Shown: positions 15,878-24,847 of the stretch, piece by piece | Position numbering within the stretch: position 1 is the first letter of the stretch | Layout of the letters: each line of letters opens with the position of its first letter | Source of the DNA: Leucobacter exalbidus | GTDB taxonomy: Bacteria; Actinomycetota; Actinomycetes; Actinomycetales; Microbacteriaceae | Reading direction: 5' to 3' | Length of the DNA: 64,000 bases | NCBI RefSeq assembly: GCF_017834145.1 | Contig: NZ_JAFIDA010000001.1 | Location: 1,426,001 to 1,490,000, forward strand | Made by a program: the position numbers and the translations under genes | The notes under the pieces: model-generated | The model's database searches: none | Told to the model about the DNA's origin: nothing | Seen by the model: the letters and a program-made list of their open reading frames with translations, nothing else

Positions 15878-15883
15878 CAAGGC

Positions 15884-16615
15884 ATGACCTCCCCCGGTGT
15901 TCCTGCCCCCGACCGCCCACTCGAGGATGGGCGCACCGCCGCCCCGGCGACCGGTGCTGCTGCGCAGGCGGCCGAGGTGAAGCCGCTGTGGCGCGGGTGG
16001 ATTCACGCCGCCACGTTTCCGGTGGCGACCGCGGCGGGGATCGTGCTGGTGGTACTCGCGCACGGCCCGATCGCGAAGTGGGCTGCGTTCGTGTACATGC
16101 TCTCGAGCATGCTGCTGTTTGGTATCTCTGCGCTGTACCACCGGGGCAACTGGACGCCGGCGACCCGGCAGGTGTACCGCCGCCTTGATCACTCCAATAT
16201 TTTCTTACTGATCGCGGGCACCTACACCCCGATCGCATTGCTCGCGCTCCCCCTCAAGCAGGGCGTGGTGCTGCTGTGCGCGGTGTGGGCGGGCGCCCTC
16301 GTGGGTATCGCGGTGCGCATGTTCTGGTTGGCGGCGCCCCGGTGGCTCTATGTGCTGCTGTATGTGTTGCTGGGTTGGGCGGCCGTAATGTTCTTGGGCG
16401 ACATTGCGCGCGCGAACCTCGCGGCGATGGTGCTCGTGGCCGTGGGCGGGCTGCTCTACACGCTCGGCGCGGTGGCCTACGCCTTGAAGCGCCCGAACCC
16501 GGTGCCCGGCGTCTTTGGGTTTCACGAGATCTTTCACACGCTCACAGTGCTCGCGTTCGCGTGCCACTGGAGTGCGGCGCTGCTGCTCGTGCTCGATCCG
16601 TTCTATCTGCGGTAG
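15884..16615 (+). CDS. Hemolysin III / TrhA (PAQR-like) membrane protein
   Basis: A 243-residue integral membrane protein of the hemolysin-III (TrhA, YqfA) branch of the PAQR superfamily, with seven predicted transmembrane helices. The conserved residues of the putative zinc site are present: S/H in SALYHRGNW, D-H in RRLDHSNIF, and the C-terminal HEIFHTLTVLAFACHW. Family members affect membrane-energy or lipid homeostasis; the reaction is not established. The first 35 codons of the open frame are left out because a -10 element lies 6 nt before the internal ATG at 15884. Divergent from uppS. Confidence 0.9.
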   Translation: MTSPGVPAPDRPLEDGRTAAPATGAAAQAAEVKPLWRGWIHAATFPVATAAGIVLVVLAHGPIAKWAAFVYMLSSMLLFGISALYHRGNWTPATRQVYRRLDHSNIFLLIAGTYTPIALLALPLKQGVVLLCAVWAGALVGIAVRMFWLAAPRWLYVLLYVLLGWAAVMFLGDIARANLAAMVLVAVGGLLYTLGAVAYALKRPNPVPGVFGFHEIFHTLTVLAFACHWSAALLLVLDPFYLR

Positions 16616-16649
16616 GTCGCGGCCTGCCTGAGGTGACCCGAGTGCTCCA

Positions 16650-17252
16650 TCAAACTGATTCTTGTAGTTTGGTCAGCACGGATTCTCCAGCAGTCCGTTC
16701 CCGCGTTGACCCATAAATAGCCAGCACGGCAGCTTCAATAGCTTGAGCATGCTCTCGCTCGCTTGTCACGGCAATTACGTTGCCCTCGATATCGATGGGT
16801 AGGCGCCGCTTGAGCGCAGCCTTGCGGGCGTCATGCTCGGCAATCACGCGAATCCCTCCCCCGCCCAACCCGGCCTCAGACTCAACTGCCGACGGGATCT
16901 CAGAAGCTTGAGCAGGGTTCGCGCGATGAATCGATACCTCTTTACGCTGCAGCAGAATCCCCGCGAGATCTCCCACTTCAAGTGACCGAATCTTGGTTTT
17001 CAACCTACTGCGAGAAGATCCGGTGGTGACCGTTTCCTTGCCCGTTAGTAAATTGAGCGCGTCTGCAATGGATTGCTTCGACCACCTGCGTCCTCTCCTC
17101 ACCGTGTGCTGGAATACGTGCAGTGTTCGCTCGTGAAGGATGAACCTCTTGCCGACGCGCTGCGCTTCCAGCCGCCCCGATGCCGCAGCACGCTGTACTT
17201 GCCGCTCGGTCACCCCGAGCCGCTGAGCAGCCTCTGAACATGAAAAGTACAT
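16650..17252 (-). CDS. Orphan helix-turn-helix DNA-binding protein (excisionase/MerR-like head)
   Basis: A 200-residue protein whose N-terminus (YFSCSEAAQRLGVTERQVQRAAASGRLEAQRVGKR) is an excisionase-type winged HTH, as in small regulators and recombination directionality factors. The C-terminal part, about residues 90-200, has no family I recognise (SLEVGDLAGILLQRKEVS, a Gly-rich turn GLGGGG, then IAEHDARKAALKRRLP). The ATG at 17252 is preferred over one at 17321 because a 22-bp palindrome and AT-rich promoter lie directly before it. No integrase or phage gene is nearby, so it is probably a chromosomal regulator that controls itself, or a remnant of a mobile or toxin-antitoxin locus. Confidence 0.7.
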   Translation of the reverse strand: MYFSCSEAAQRLGVTERQVQRAAASGRLEAQRVGKRFILHERTLHVFQHTVRRGRRWSKQSIADALNLLTGKETVTTGSSRSRLKTKIRSLEVGDLAGILLQRKEVSIHRANPAQASEIPSAVESEAGLGGGGIRVIAEHDARKAALKRRLPIDIEGNVIAVTSEREHAQAIEAAVLAIYGSTRERTAGESVLTKLQESV

Positions 17253-17257
17253 ACACG

Positions 17258-17279
17258 TATAGTCGCCTATGCGACTATA
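17258..17279. promoter_or_regulatory. 22-bp palindrome over the HTH gene promoter
   Basis: Arms TATAGTCGC (17258-17266) and GCGACTATA (17271-17279) are perfect complements around CTAT. The element ends about 6 bp before the HTH start codon and covers its likely -10, suggesting autoregulation. Confidence 0.7.
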
Positions 17280-17353
17280 TATGACAACAAAAAGTACTCC
17301 TGGGGGAATTTCTTCGCCCATATCCGAGCTAAACCCCCTGATGAGAGCACGCC

Positions 17354-17405
17354 ATTATCAAAACAGGCGAGTTTTGATAATAGAAGGCTTCTCGATTATC
17401 AAAAC
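17354..17405. repeat. Three ATTATCAAAAC elements (two inverted, one direct)
   Basis: ATTATCAAAAC at 17354-17364 faces its exact complement at 17371-17381 across 6 bp, and a third copy follows at 17395-17405. Such spaced AT-rich sites in a GC-rich genome look like multi-dimer protein binding sites. Confidence 0.75.
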
Positions 17406-17554
17406 TCGTGAACGCGGGTCAGGTGTTGTCGCTTCGCGGCCATAGATCAGTTCGCGGCGCGGGCTGGCCGTCGCGGCTTCTGGGCACGATGAAACATCGG
17501 TGCACCGAATACCAGACGGTAACCGATCAGAGCAGCGATAGCCTCTATAAGCTC

Positions 17555-19807
17555 TTAGGCTGCGAGCACTTCGAGCACGGCTGCTCCGTAGCGTTCGAGT
17601 TTCACCTGGCCGATGCCCGACACTGCGAGCAGCTGTTCGTCGTTCGTCGGGGTGTGCACCGCGAGCGCTGCGAGCGTCGCGTCACCAAACACCACATACC
17701 CGGGAACCCCCTGGCGACGCGCTTCCTCAGCACGCCAAGCCCGCAGCCGTTCAAAGATCTCGGCTTGCTCGGGCGAGAGGTCGGCCGCGGCGGCAGAGCG
17801 CTTTGACGAGGAGCCTGCCCCAGCAGCCCCACGCACCCGGCGCCCGGCACCGCCCGTGGCAGCGCGCGCGAGTACCTCCTCGCGCATGCGCACCGGCATC
17901 TCACCGCTCAGCACAGGCTTCGCGTCTTGGGTGGGCTCGAGCACACCCCACTCACCGCGCGCCTCGATCAGCCCGACGGCGAGCATGTGCCGCACGACTC
18001 CGCGCCACTGCGCCACCGACCATTCCTTGCCGATGCCCCAGGTGGTCAGCTCGTCGAGCTTCATTTGGGTCGCGCGCTCAGAGGCGACGCCGCACAGCAC
18101 ATCGATGTGCTGGCCCGCCGCGTAGGTGCGGCCGCGCTCGCGATGCGTGCGCAGGATGGTCGACAACAGCATCTGCGCGGGCACCGTTGCGTCCCACAGT
18201 TTGGGTGGGTTGAGGCAGACATCGCAGTTGCCGCACGCGGTGGGCGCGGCCCCGGTACCCGGCTCAGTCTCTTGCCCGAAGTAACGCAGCAAGAATGCAC
18301 GCCGGCACTCGACCGTTTCGCACAGCGCAAGCATCTGGTTGAGGTGCCTGGTCTGGTTCGTGCGGGTGACCTGATCGCCGTCGCCTGATTCGATCATCTG
18401 CCGCTGCTGCACCACGTCTTGCAGGCCGTACGCCAGCCAGGCTTCTGAGGGGGCTCCGTCGCGGCCCGCGCGGCCCGTCTCTTGGTAGTAGCCCTCGATC
18501 GATTTGGGCAGGTCGATGTGGGCGACGAAGCGCACATCGGGCTTATCGATGCCCATTCCGAACGCGATCGTGGCGACCACGACCACGCCGTCTTCGCGCA
18601 AAAACCTGGTCTGCGCGTCGAGCCGCACGTGAGACGGAAGACCCGCGTGGTAGGCGACAGCGTCGACTCCGGCGTCGCGCAGGGCCTTTGCCGTCTGCTC
18701 AACCCGTTTGCGGCTCAGCGCGTACACAATGCCGGCCTCGCCGGCGTGCTCACCGCGCACAAACTGGGTCAGCTGAGCGCGGGCGTTCTGCTTTGATTCG
18801 ATGCGGTACCGAATGTTGGGCCGGTCGAAGTTCGACACAAAGTGTTTGGCTTCGCCCAGGTGCAACCGCTCGGTGATTTCACGGTGCGTCTCGGGCGTCG
18901 CAGTCGCGGTAAGTGCGATGCGGGGCACGTCGGGCCAGCGCTCGGCAAGCGCGCCCAGCCGCAGGTAGTCGGGCCGAAAGTCGTGGCCCCACTGCGACAC
19001 ACAGTGCGCCTCATCGATCGCGAACAGGGCGATGTGCCCGCGTGCGAGCAGGTCGATGGTGCCGGGCGACGACAATCGCTCGGGCGCGAGGTAGAGCAGA
19101 TCGAGTTCGCCCTGCACGTAGGCACGCTCAACCTCGCGGCGTTCATCCATGCTCATGGACGAGTTCAGCGAGGCAGCACGCACCCCGGCCAATCGCAGCG
19201 CCGCTACCTGGTCATGCATGAGCGCGACGAGGGGTGAGAGCACCACTCCGGTGCCCTCGCGCACGAGCGACGGCACCTGATAACACATCGATTTGCCGCC
19301 GCCGGTAGGCATCAGCACAACGGCGTCGCCGCCCGCGGCAACGTGGCGCACGATCGCATCTTGGTCACCGCGAAACGCGTCGTAGCCAAAGACCTCGGCC
19401 AGCACCTCGCGGGGGTCGCGCCCCACGTGCTTGGCACCGGCGTTGAGGCCGGCGGGGGCGGGCTGCACGATCGGGTGGGCGGGTGGCTGCGCCACTACGG
19501 GCCTGCGTACGGGCTGCGCGGGTGCGGCCTGTGCGGGCGTTGGTGCGTGGGCGGGCGCAGGTGCTGCCGCCCCGGTACCGCTGCTGCCGCCGAGGCTGCC
19601 GGGTGCGGGCATCCCCCACGCTTCCCCTGGCCACCGCTCGGCGTCGCCGAACTCATCGCCGCCGTATGCCCCTCCCCCGAAATCTGGGTCACCAAAAGAC
19701 GAGTCGTCGCCTTGGGGGTCAGGCCCTGGGTTCACTCGGCCAGCGCCTCCATACGTCGCGTCCACGAACGGATCATTCCCGTGCGCACCGCGGGAGGAGC
19801 CAGCCAC
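17555..19807 (-). CDS. recQ: ATP-dependent DNA helicase RecQ
   Basis: A 750-residue RecQ helicase that unwinds DNA in recombination and fork repair. The helicase core begins near residue 130: Walker A MPTGGGKS, the DEAH box [19 protein letters not shown] (the aromatic-rich loop), and motif [12 protein letters not shown]. The RQC zinc cysteines are seen in ECRRAFLL and CGNCDVC, and an HRDC-like domain lies at the C-terminus ([12 protein letters not shown]). A Gly/Ala/Pro-rich extension of about 130 residues precedes the core. The GTG at 19807 starts 4 nt after the stop of the upstream gene; an internal ATG at 19612 is an alternative that would remove part of the extension. Confidence 0.93.
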   Translation of the reverse strand: MAGSSRGAHGNDPFVDATYGGAGRVNPGPDPQGDDSSFGDPDFGGGAYGGDEFGDAERWPGEAWGMPAPGSLGGSSGTGAAAPAPAHAPTPAQAAPAQPVRRPVVAQPPAHPIVQPAPAGLNAGAKHVGRDPREVLAEVFGYDAFRGDQDAIVRHVAAGGDAVVLMPTGGGKSMCYQVPSLVREGTGVVLSPLVALMHDQVAALRLAGVRAASLNSSMSMDERREVERAYVQGELDLLYLAPERLSSPGTIDLLARGHIALFAIDEAHCVSQWGHDFRPDYLRLGALAERWPDVPRIALTATATPETHREITERLHLGEAKHFVSNFDRPNIRYRIESKQNARAQLTQFVRGEHAGEAGIVYALSRKRVEQTAKALRDAGVDAVAYHAGLPSHVRLDAQTRFLREDGVVVVATIAFGMGIDKPDVRFVAHIDLPKSIEGYYQETGRAGRDGAPSEAWLAYGLQDVVQQRQMIESGDGDQVTRTNQTRHLNQMLALCETVECRRAFLLRYFGQETEPGTGAAPTACGNCDVCLNPPKLWDATVPAQMLLSTILRTHRERGRTYAAGQHIDVLCGVASERATQMKLDELTTWGIGKEWSVAQWRGVVRHMLAVGLIEARGEWGVLEPTQDAKPVLSGEMPVRMREEVLARAATGGAGRRVRGAAGAGSSSKRSAAAADLSPEQAEIFERLRAWRAEEARRQGVPGYVVFGDATLAALAVHTPTNDEQLLAVSGIGQVKLERYGAAVLEVLAA

Positions 19808-19811
19808 TGCG

Positions 19812-20138
19812 TTACTTCTGAGTTGACGCGGCGTCGGCTGAGCCGTCAGTTGACAGCTCGGCGTTCTCGGCGAGCCCAGCGTTCTCGGCGAGCTCAGCGT
19901 TCTCAGCGTTCTCAGCGAGCTCAGCTTCGATCTCTTCGCGCACCTCGTGGCGGTACGCGCTGGCGCGCATGCGACGCACAAGCACGAAGCCGAGCGCAAT
20001 CACTGCGACTGCGAGCAGGCCGGTAAAGATGAATCCTTCAAACCCAGGCGTGACCTTGTTGGGGTCAAACGCGGTGTCGGTTGCGACTTCGTCTGCCAGC
20101 TGCAGCATGGTTCCTACGGTGTTACTCCACACGTTCAC
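19812..20138 (-). CDS. Small single-pass membrane protein downstream of mca
   Basis: A 108-residue protein with one transmembrane helix (about residues 35-54, [18 protein letters not shown]), a basic cytosolic stop ([11 protein letters not shown]), and an acidic tail made of AELAEN-like repeats encoded by a repetitive DNA stretch around 19857-19926. Its GTG overlaps the mca stop (GTGA), so they are translated together. Mycobacteria have a small membrane protein in the same place beside mca, as I recall the gene order. Function unknown. Confidence 0.8.
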   Translation of the reverse strand: MNVWSNTVGTMLQLADEVATDTAFDPNKVTPGFEGFIFTGLLAVAVIALGFVLVRRMRASAYRHEVREEIEAELAENAENAELAENAGLAENAELSTDGSADAASTQK

Positions 20139-21004
20139 GCGCGGGCCTCCTCAATGCCTTGAAACAAATCTGCTTCGAACTCGCTCGTCGCAACCCGCGA
20201 CGCAGCAAGCCGATAATCCTCGAATGGCCACGCTTCACGTTGCAGCTCAAGCGGCCAGAAGAAGAAGGTGCTGTCGGGCGGCACCTGGCTCTCGTGGGCG
20301 CGCAAAGCCTCGTCGCGCTGTTCGAAGAATCGACCAACGTTGACCTGAGCGGTGCCGCGGTAGGGGCGCTTGCCCATCCACTCGCGCAGCTGCTCGAACT
20401 GCTCAACGAGCGGCGAGGCCGCATCGTTGTCGAGCAGCCACTGGTACACCGTGTTGACGCGCTTCGCGTTAAAAATCTCTTCGTAGTACAGCTTGTCAAT
20501 GCTCCACGGCTCGCCCGCTTCGGGGTATGCCGAGGCGTCACCCGCGGTGTCCCACGCGATCTTGCTGATCTCGTGGCACCGAATGTGATCGGGGTGGGGG
20601 TAGCCGCCCTGCTCGTTGTACGTGATCATCACGTGGGGTTTGAAATCTCGCACGATGCGCACCAGTGCCTCGGCAGAGACCTCGGCTGGAATGTCAGCGA
20701 ATGATCCGGCAGGCACAGGGTCACCCTCGGGCGGAAGGCCCGAGTCTTCGTACCCCAGCCACTGGTGTTCGAACCCGATGATGTCGCGGGCACGTGCCAT
20801 CTCGTCGCGGCGAAGACCTGCGAGGTCACGTCGACTCTTCGGGTTGCGTGCAACGAGCTCGTTGAGCACGTCGCCGCGCTCGCCCCCTGTGCAGCTCACG
20901 ATGAGTACTTCGACGCCCTCGTCGAGATAGTGAGCGTACGTCGCCGCACCCTTACTTGATTCGTCGTCGGGGTGTGCGTGTACCGCGATTAACCTCAGCG
21001 CCAT
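20135..21004 (-). CDS. mca: Mycothiol S-conjugate amidase
   Basis: A 289-residue zinc hydrolase of the LmbE/PIG-L fold. Zinc ligands H11 and D14 are in AHPDDESSKGA and H140 in PHPDHIRCHE; TYNEQGGYPHPDH is characteristic of the Mca/MshB pair. Mca cuts mycothiol conjugates of electrophiles, giving a mercapturic acid that is exported. Length and the CTGGERGDVLN segment fit Mca rather than MshB. Its presence implies that the organism makes mycothiol, which restricts it to Actinobacteria. It diverges from the DUF4307 gene. Confidence 0.93.
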   Translation of the reverse strand: MALRLIAVHAHPDDESSKGAATYAHYLDEGVEVLIVSCTGGERGDVLNELVARNPKSRRDLAGLRRDEMARARDIIGFEHQWLGYEDSGLPPEGDPVPAGSFADIPAEVSAEALVRIVRDFKPHVMITYNEQGGYPHPDHIRCHEISKIAWDTAGDASAYPEAGEPWSIDKLYYEEIFNAKRVNTVYQWLLDNDAASPLVEQFEQLREWMGKRPYRGTAQVNVGRFFEQRDEALRAHESQVPPDSTFFFWPLELQREAWPFEDYRLAASRVATSEFEADLFQGIEEARA

Positions 21005-21089
21005 GCGGGTCCTCTCACATTTGCTTCCCGGTGGATCCAGATACTCTGGACGAAGCCCTTAGTTTACCCAGGACAGATCGGAGCCGCCC

Positions 21090-21578
21090 GTGTCACCGGT
21101 GGATCCCACACACGCAGGCTCGGCACACGCCGACCAGGCGCTCACTTCAACAGACGTTGAAGCTCCCGCTTTAGCCGCGTCAACGGCGTCGCAAGCACTC
21201 GAGAATCGTTATGGTTCGGCGCGCAGGCGCCGTTTCGATCGCCGATTCGCGCTGTGGACCGCGGGCGCGTTGGTGCTCGCATGCATCGGTTTCTTTTTCT
21301 TTAGCGGTTGGCAAACCACCAGCCAGATCGACTGGCAAGACATCGGGTACACCAAGAAGTCTGAGCTGGTGCTCGAGGCCAGGTTCGAAGTGACCGGCCC
21401 GGCCAACACGGCGGTCGCCTGTGCGGTTGAAGCACTCAACACGTCAAAAGCCACCGTCGGGTGGAAGATCATTGAGATCCCCCCGAGTGACAAGTTCACC
21501 CACACCATCAGCACCAAGCTGGTGACGACTACCCCCGCCACCGCGGTCACCACGCGCGAATGCTGGGTGGTAGTTTAA
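21090..21578 (+). CDS. DUF4307 membrane protein
   Basis: A 162-residue protein with a disordered N-terminus, the ENRYGSARRRRFDRR basic segment, one transmembrane helix (about residues 55-73, WTAGALVLACIGFFFF), and an extracytoplasmic beta domain (residues 95-162) with two cysteines (C111 region ACAVEAL and C159 in ECWVVV). This is the pattern of DUF4307, found in Actinobacteria between mca and greA. GTG start with GGAG upstream. Function not established. A terminator separates it from greA. Confidence 0.88.
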   Translation: MSPVDPTHAGSAHADQALTSTDVEAPALAASTASQALENRYGSARRRRFDRRFALWTAGALVLACIGFFFFSGWQTTSQIDWQDIGYTKKSELVLEARFEVTGPANTAVACAVEALNTSKATVGWKIIEIPPSDKFTHTISTKLVTTTPATAVTTRECWVVV

Positions 21579-21603
21579 GTCTCCCTGCTAAACTTTTGGG
21601 AGC

Positions 21604-21631
21604 GCCCCGGCACCGTCGGGGCTTCGTTTTT
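21604..21631 (+). terminator. Intrinsic terminator between the DUF4307 gene and greA
   Basis: GCCCCG (21604-21609) pairs with CGGGGC (21617-21622) around a 7-nt loop, followed by TTCGTTTTT. Confidence 0.85.
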
Positions 21632-21696
21632 ACCCACCGCGCGGTATGCGCGCTCAGCGTCGCGCCGCGTGCGCACTAATGAATTGAGGATCGACC

Positions 21697-22182
21697 ATGG
21701 CCGAGCTCACCCAGACCTGGCTCACTCAGGATGCCTACGACCGGCTTCAGGGAGAGCTTGACCAGCTCGCAGGCGCCGGCCGCAAAGAGATCACGGCCCG
21801 CATCGAAGCGGCACGTGAAGAGGGCGACCTCAAGGAGAACGGCGGCTACCACGCTGCGAAAGATGAGCAGGGCAAGATGGAAGCCCGCATTCGCGACATT
21901 GAGGCCCTACTGAAGCGCGCTGTCGTGGGCGAAGCTCCCCAGGCCTCGGGCGTGGTTGAGATCGGCACGGTCATCACCGCCACGATCTTCGGCAGCGAAG
22001 AGCGGTTCTTGCTCGGCAGCCGTGAGCTCGCCGACGGCTCTGACCTCAACGTGTACAGCGGCGAGAGCCCCCTGGGCAAGGCCATTCTCGGCCACAAGAT
22101 TGGCGATGAGCTCAGCTACCAGGCTCCCAACGGCAAGGAGATCGCGGTCAAGATTCTCGCGGTCGAGACCTACGTCGGCTAA
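21697..22182 (+). CDS. greA: Transcription elongation factor GreA
   Basis: A 161-residue Gre factor that binds the RNA polymerase secondary channel and stimulates cleavage of backtracked RNA. The N-terminal coiled coil includes the acidic catalytic tip (AREEGDLKENGGYHAAKDEQ, D and E at the loop), and the C-terminal FKBP-like domain has SPLGKAILGHKIGDE. GAGGA precedes the ATG. The position next to DUF4307 and mca follows actinobacterial gene order. Confidence 0.96.
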   Translation: MAELTQTWLTQDAYDRLQGELDQLAGAGRKEITARIEAAREEGDLKENGGYHAAKDEQGKMEARIRDIEALLKRAVVGEAPQASGVVEIGTVITATIFGSEERFLLGSRELADGSDLNVYSGESPLGKAILGHKIGDELSYQAPNGKEIAVKILAVETYVG

Positions 22183-22214
22183 TTATTTACATGGGACGTA
22201 AGCCCCATGCTTCA

Positions 22215-22249
22215 GGGCTCGGGTGTTGCATTGTGCAGCGCCCGGGCCC
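22215..22249 (+). terminator. Intrinsic terminator after greA
   Basis: Two 16-nt arms (22215-22230 and 22234-22249) pair fully when G-T pairs are allowed, with a 3-nt loop, followed by TTGTGCTTTG. Confidence 0.75.
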
Positions 22250-22308
22250 TTGTGCTTTGCGGGGACAGACTTGGTTGTTTCTGCCGGGGCGATAGCAGGC
22301 CAGCTCGT

Positions 22309-23121
22309 TTACGCGCGCTCGGCCCAGATGTCGAAGCCGAGTTTGCAGATCAGTACCGCGACCACGACCAAGAACAGCACCCGCACGAACTTCGCGCCCT
22401 TGGCGATCGCCATCTTTGAGCCGAAAAAACTGCCTGCAATATTTGCGAGGCCCATGACGAGCCCGAGCGGCCACAGCACCGCCCCCAGCGGAATGAAGAA
22501 GATGAGTGCGCCAAGATTCGTGGCGAAATTCACCATCTTGGCGCGTGCACTTGCCTGCAAGAAGTCATAGCCGAGTGCCCCCACCAGGGTAATGACCAGA
22601 AAAACACCGGTGCCCGGCCCCAGCACACCATCATAAAAACCGATCATGGCGCCCGAGGTCATCGCGATAACCGTGCTCTTTGATGCTCGATGTTTAAGCT
22701 TTGTGACCGCGCCGAGCGCAGGTTTAAACAGTGTAATGAGCGCCACCACTGCCAGGGCCACAACGATAATGGGCTTGAACACCGAGGCCGGTAGCGACGA
22801 AGCTACCGAGGCGCCAGCAAATGCGCCCCCGAGCGCAATCGCTGCCATCGGCAAGGTAGTGCGAAGATCTGGTCTCACTGCCCGATAGTAGGTTGCACTA
22901 CTTGTCGCAGTGCCGAACACCGACGCAAGCTTGTTGGTGGCGAGCGCTTGAACCGGCGTGACCCCCGGCGCGAGCAACAGCGCCGGCAACTGCAACAGCC
23001 CTCCCCCGCCCACGACTGCATCGATCCACCCGGCCGCAAAGCCCGCGGCGATCAACGCGACGATCGTAATCCAGTCGGTTTCTTCTGGCAGGAACTGCAG
23101 GGCCGCGAGAGTCAGGTGCAT
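22309..23121 (-). CDS. TauE/SafE-family sulfite exporter / permease
   Basis: A 270-residue integral membrane protein of the TSUP (TauE/SafE, DUF81) family with eight or so helices. The two family repeats are seen as GWIDAVVGGGGLLQLPALL near residue 32 and GFYDGVLGPGTGVFL in the second half. Members export sulfite, sulfoacetate or other organosulfur anions, or import similar compounds; the substrate here is not visible. It stands alone on the minus strand, facing greA. Confidence 0.9.
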   Translation of the reverse strand: MHLTLAALQFLPEETDWITIVALIAAGFAAGWIDAVVGGGGLLQLPALLLAPGVTPVQALATNKLASVFGTATSSATYYRAVRPDLRTTLPMAAIALGGAFAGASVASSLPASVFKPIIVVALAVVALITLFKPALGAVTKLKHRASKSTVIAMTSGAMIGFYDGVLGPGTGVFLVITLVGALGYDFLQASARAKMVNFATNLGALIFFIPLGAVLWPLGLVMGLANIAGSFFGSKMAIAKGAKFVRVLFLVVVAVLICKLGFDIWAERA

Positions 23122-23159
23122 TCAGTCGAACCTTTCAAAAGGGGCATCCCCATATAACC

Positions 23160-23208
23160 ACCGCTGGGGCCTGCGGGCCGCATCTTGCGACTCACAGACC
23201 CCAGCGGT
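23160..23208 (-). terminator. Hairpin at the end of the glutamate transporter operon
   Basis: ACCGCTGGGG (23160-23169) and CCCCAGCGGT (23199-23208) are perfect complements with a 29-nt loop; in the minus-strand RNA it follows the last gene of the operon. Confidence 0.6.
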
Positions 23209-23218
23209 CACACAACTA

Positions 23219-24127
23219 TTATTCGTTCTGCACTGCGATCACTTCGGTCACGGTGCCCTCCTGCAGCCGGGGGTCGCCCGGTTGCACGGGGATAGTGGTG
23301 GTGTGCGTGCCACCGTTCTCCTTGGGCTTTTTGTTCATGCGGCTTTCTAGCCACTTCGCAATGCCCGAAAGGATCAGACACATCACGATGTAAATGCCGC
23401 CGATCACAAAGGCGGACTGCAATAGCGGGCGGCCGAACTGCACGTTGCTGCTGAGCTGCTTTGCCAAGTACAACAGCTCGGGGTAGGTGATGATGAACCC
23501 GAGCGCAGTGTCCTTCATGGTCACTACGAGCTGAGACACGATGACGGGCAACATCGCCCGTACGGCCTGCGGCAGCAGGATGAACATCATCACGCCGGTC
23601 TTGCGCAGCCCGATCGCGTACCCGGCTTCGCGCTGGCCTCGCGGTAGCGATTCAATGCCGGCACGCAACGCTTCGGCGAGCACCGATCCGTTATAAGCGA
23701 CCAATGCGATCACGACAGCCCAGTAGGGCTCCATGCGCACACCGATCGACGGCAGACCGTAGTACAGCAGCATCATCATGACGAGTACGGGCACCGCGCG
23801 GAACAGCTCGCTGATCGTGGTCACGGGGATGCGTACCCAGCGGTGGTCCGAGAGTCGGCCAATGGCGAGCACAAACCCGAGCACGACACTCATCACTGCG
23901 GCGAGCCCGAACGCGGCGAGGGTTTTACCCAGTGCCGCGAAGATCTGCTGCCAGATCGTGGAGTAGGTGAAAATGCCCCACTTCTGGGCGGAGAACTGCC
24001 CAGAGAGCGCGAAGCGATACAGAATGAAGGCAACCACAGCGGCCACCACTACCACCGTCACCACCGCGAGAATGCGGTTGCGCGCAATGGCCTTAGGGCC
24101 GGGAACGTCGTACAGTACCGAAGTCAT
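23219..24127 (-). CDS. Amino-acid ABC transporter permease, GluD-like
   Basis: A 302-residue inner-membrane permease with the HisM/GlnP-type BPD_transp_1 domain. A first helix near residues 20-40 is followed by the permease core, with the EAA-like coupling loop ESLPRGQREAGYAIGLRK. The ATG at 24127 overlaps the stop of the preceding permease gene and follows GGAGGATC, which is why it is chosen over one 15 nt upstream. The C-terminal 50 residues form a polar tail. It pairs with the GluC-like permease to form the membrane channel of a polar-amino-acid (probably glutamate) importer. Confidence 0.9.
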   Translation of the reverse strand: MTSVLYDVPGPKAIARNRILAVVTVVVVAAVVAFILYRFALSGQFSAQKWGIFTYSTIWQQIFAALGKTLAAFGLAAVMSVVLGFVLAIGRLSDHRWVRIPVTTISELFRAVPVLVMMMLLYYGLPSIGVRMEPYWAVVIALVAYNGSVLAEALRAGIESLPRGQREAGYAIGLRKTGVMMFILLPQAVRAMLPVIVSQLVVTMKDTALGFIITYPELLYLAKQLSSNVQFGRPLLQSAFVIGGIYIVMCLILSGIAKWLESRMNKKPKENGGTHTTTIPVQPGDPRLQEGTVTEVIAVQNE

Positions 24128-24780
24128 CGCACGATCCTCCACTTCTTCTCAATGCGGTTCTGCAGCAAACTCAGCAGCAGAACCAACACGACGAACACCG
24201 CGGCAACCCACAGCAGCACTTCCATCGGGCTACCAGGGCGGCCTGCCGCATCGTTGACCGTGGCACGCAGTGCACCGAGCTCAGCGACCGAGAACCCGGC
24301 CGCGACCGTAGTGTTTTTCAGGAGCGCAATAAACACGCTCATCATGGGCGGCACCACCGACCGAAACGCCTGCGGCAACACCACCAGTCCCATGACCTGA
24401 CCGAACGGGAGGCCGAGCGCGCGAGCAGCCTCAGCCTGCCCCACCGGCACCGTATTGATACCGGCACGCAGCACCTCAGCCACGTAGGTGGCCGTGTAAA
24501 TACCGATCGCCAGCACACCCAGTACCAGCGGGCTCATCTTCGGCATCCCGAGTGCGGGGTATCCCAACACGAAGAAGAAGAAGACCAGCGTCAACGGGGT
24601 GTTACGAATGATGTTGACATACAGTGTGCCGACGCCCCGGGCGATGGGAACCGGTGAGACGCGCATCGCGCCTACGATGATTCCCAGCACCAGCGCGATG
24701 AGTCCGCCGAAGAGGAACACCAGCAAGGTGTTCTTGATCGCGCTGCCCCAGAGATCGAGGTTTCCGAAGATGACGTCCAT
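24124..24780 (-). CDS. Amino-acid ABC transporter permease, GluC-like
   Basis: A 218-residue permease of the polar-amino-acid uptake family, with about five transmembrane helices and the ATPase-contact loop NTVPVGQAEAARALGLPFGQ. It corresponds to GluC of the corynebacterial gluABCD system in both position and size. A stable hairpin in the gap upstream of this gene (24809-24835) may reduce its transcript relative to the binding-protein gene. Confidence 0.9.
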   Translation of the reverse strand: MDVIFGNLDLWGSAIKNTLLVFLFGGLIALVLGIIVGAMRVSPVPIARGVGTLYVNIIRNTPLTLVFFFFVLGYPALGMPKMSPLVLGVLAIGIYTATYVAEVLRAGINTVPVGQAEAARALGLPFGQVMGLVVLPQAFRSVVPPMMSVFIALLKNTTVAAGFSVAELGALRATVNDAAGRPGSPMEVLLWVAAVFVVLVLLLSLLQNRIEKKWRIVR

Positions 24781-24808
24781 CCGTCTTCCTCCCCTTTAAG
24801 TATGGAGT

Positions 24809-24835
24809 GCGGGGCGGCCAGTTCAGCCGCCCCGC
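24809..24835 (-). terminator. Intercistronic hairpin between binding-protein and permease genes
   Basis: A perfect 10-bp GC stem (GCGGGGCGGC / GCCGCCCCGC) with a 7-nt loop. There is no T run after it on the minus strand, so it may partly stop transcription or protect the 3' end of the binding-protein mRNA. Confidence 0.7.
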
Positions 24836-24847
24836 GTCTCAGCGCTG

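Larger units (their letters stand above)
17253..17554. other. 302-bp intergenic region with palindromes, no gene accepted
   Basis: Contains the TATAGTCGC dyad (17258-17279), three ATTATCAAAAC elements (17354-17405), and then about 150 bp before the recQ stop. A plus-strand frame from GTG 17408 runs on antisense to recQ; only its first 49 codons are outside recQ and they resemble nothing I know. Confidence 0.5.

Noticed and set aside
16650..17252. Prophage or integrative element marked by an excisionase-like protein
   Set aside because: No integrase, attachment-site repeat, tRNA or phage gene is nearby.
17408..17806. A 132-codon plus-strand frame next to the ATTATCAAAAC sites
   Set aside because: Most of it is antisense to recQ; the first 49 codons have no recognisable family. 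A degraded gene cannot be excluded but is not supported.
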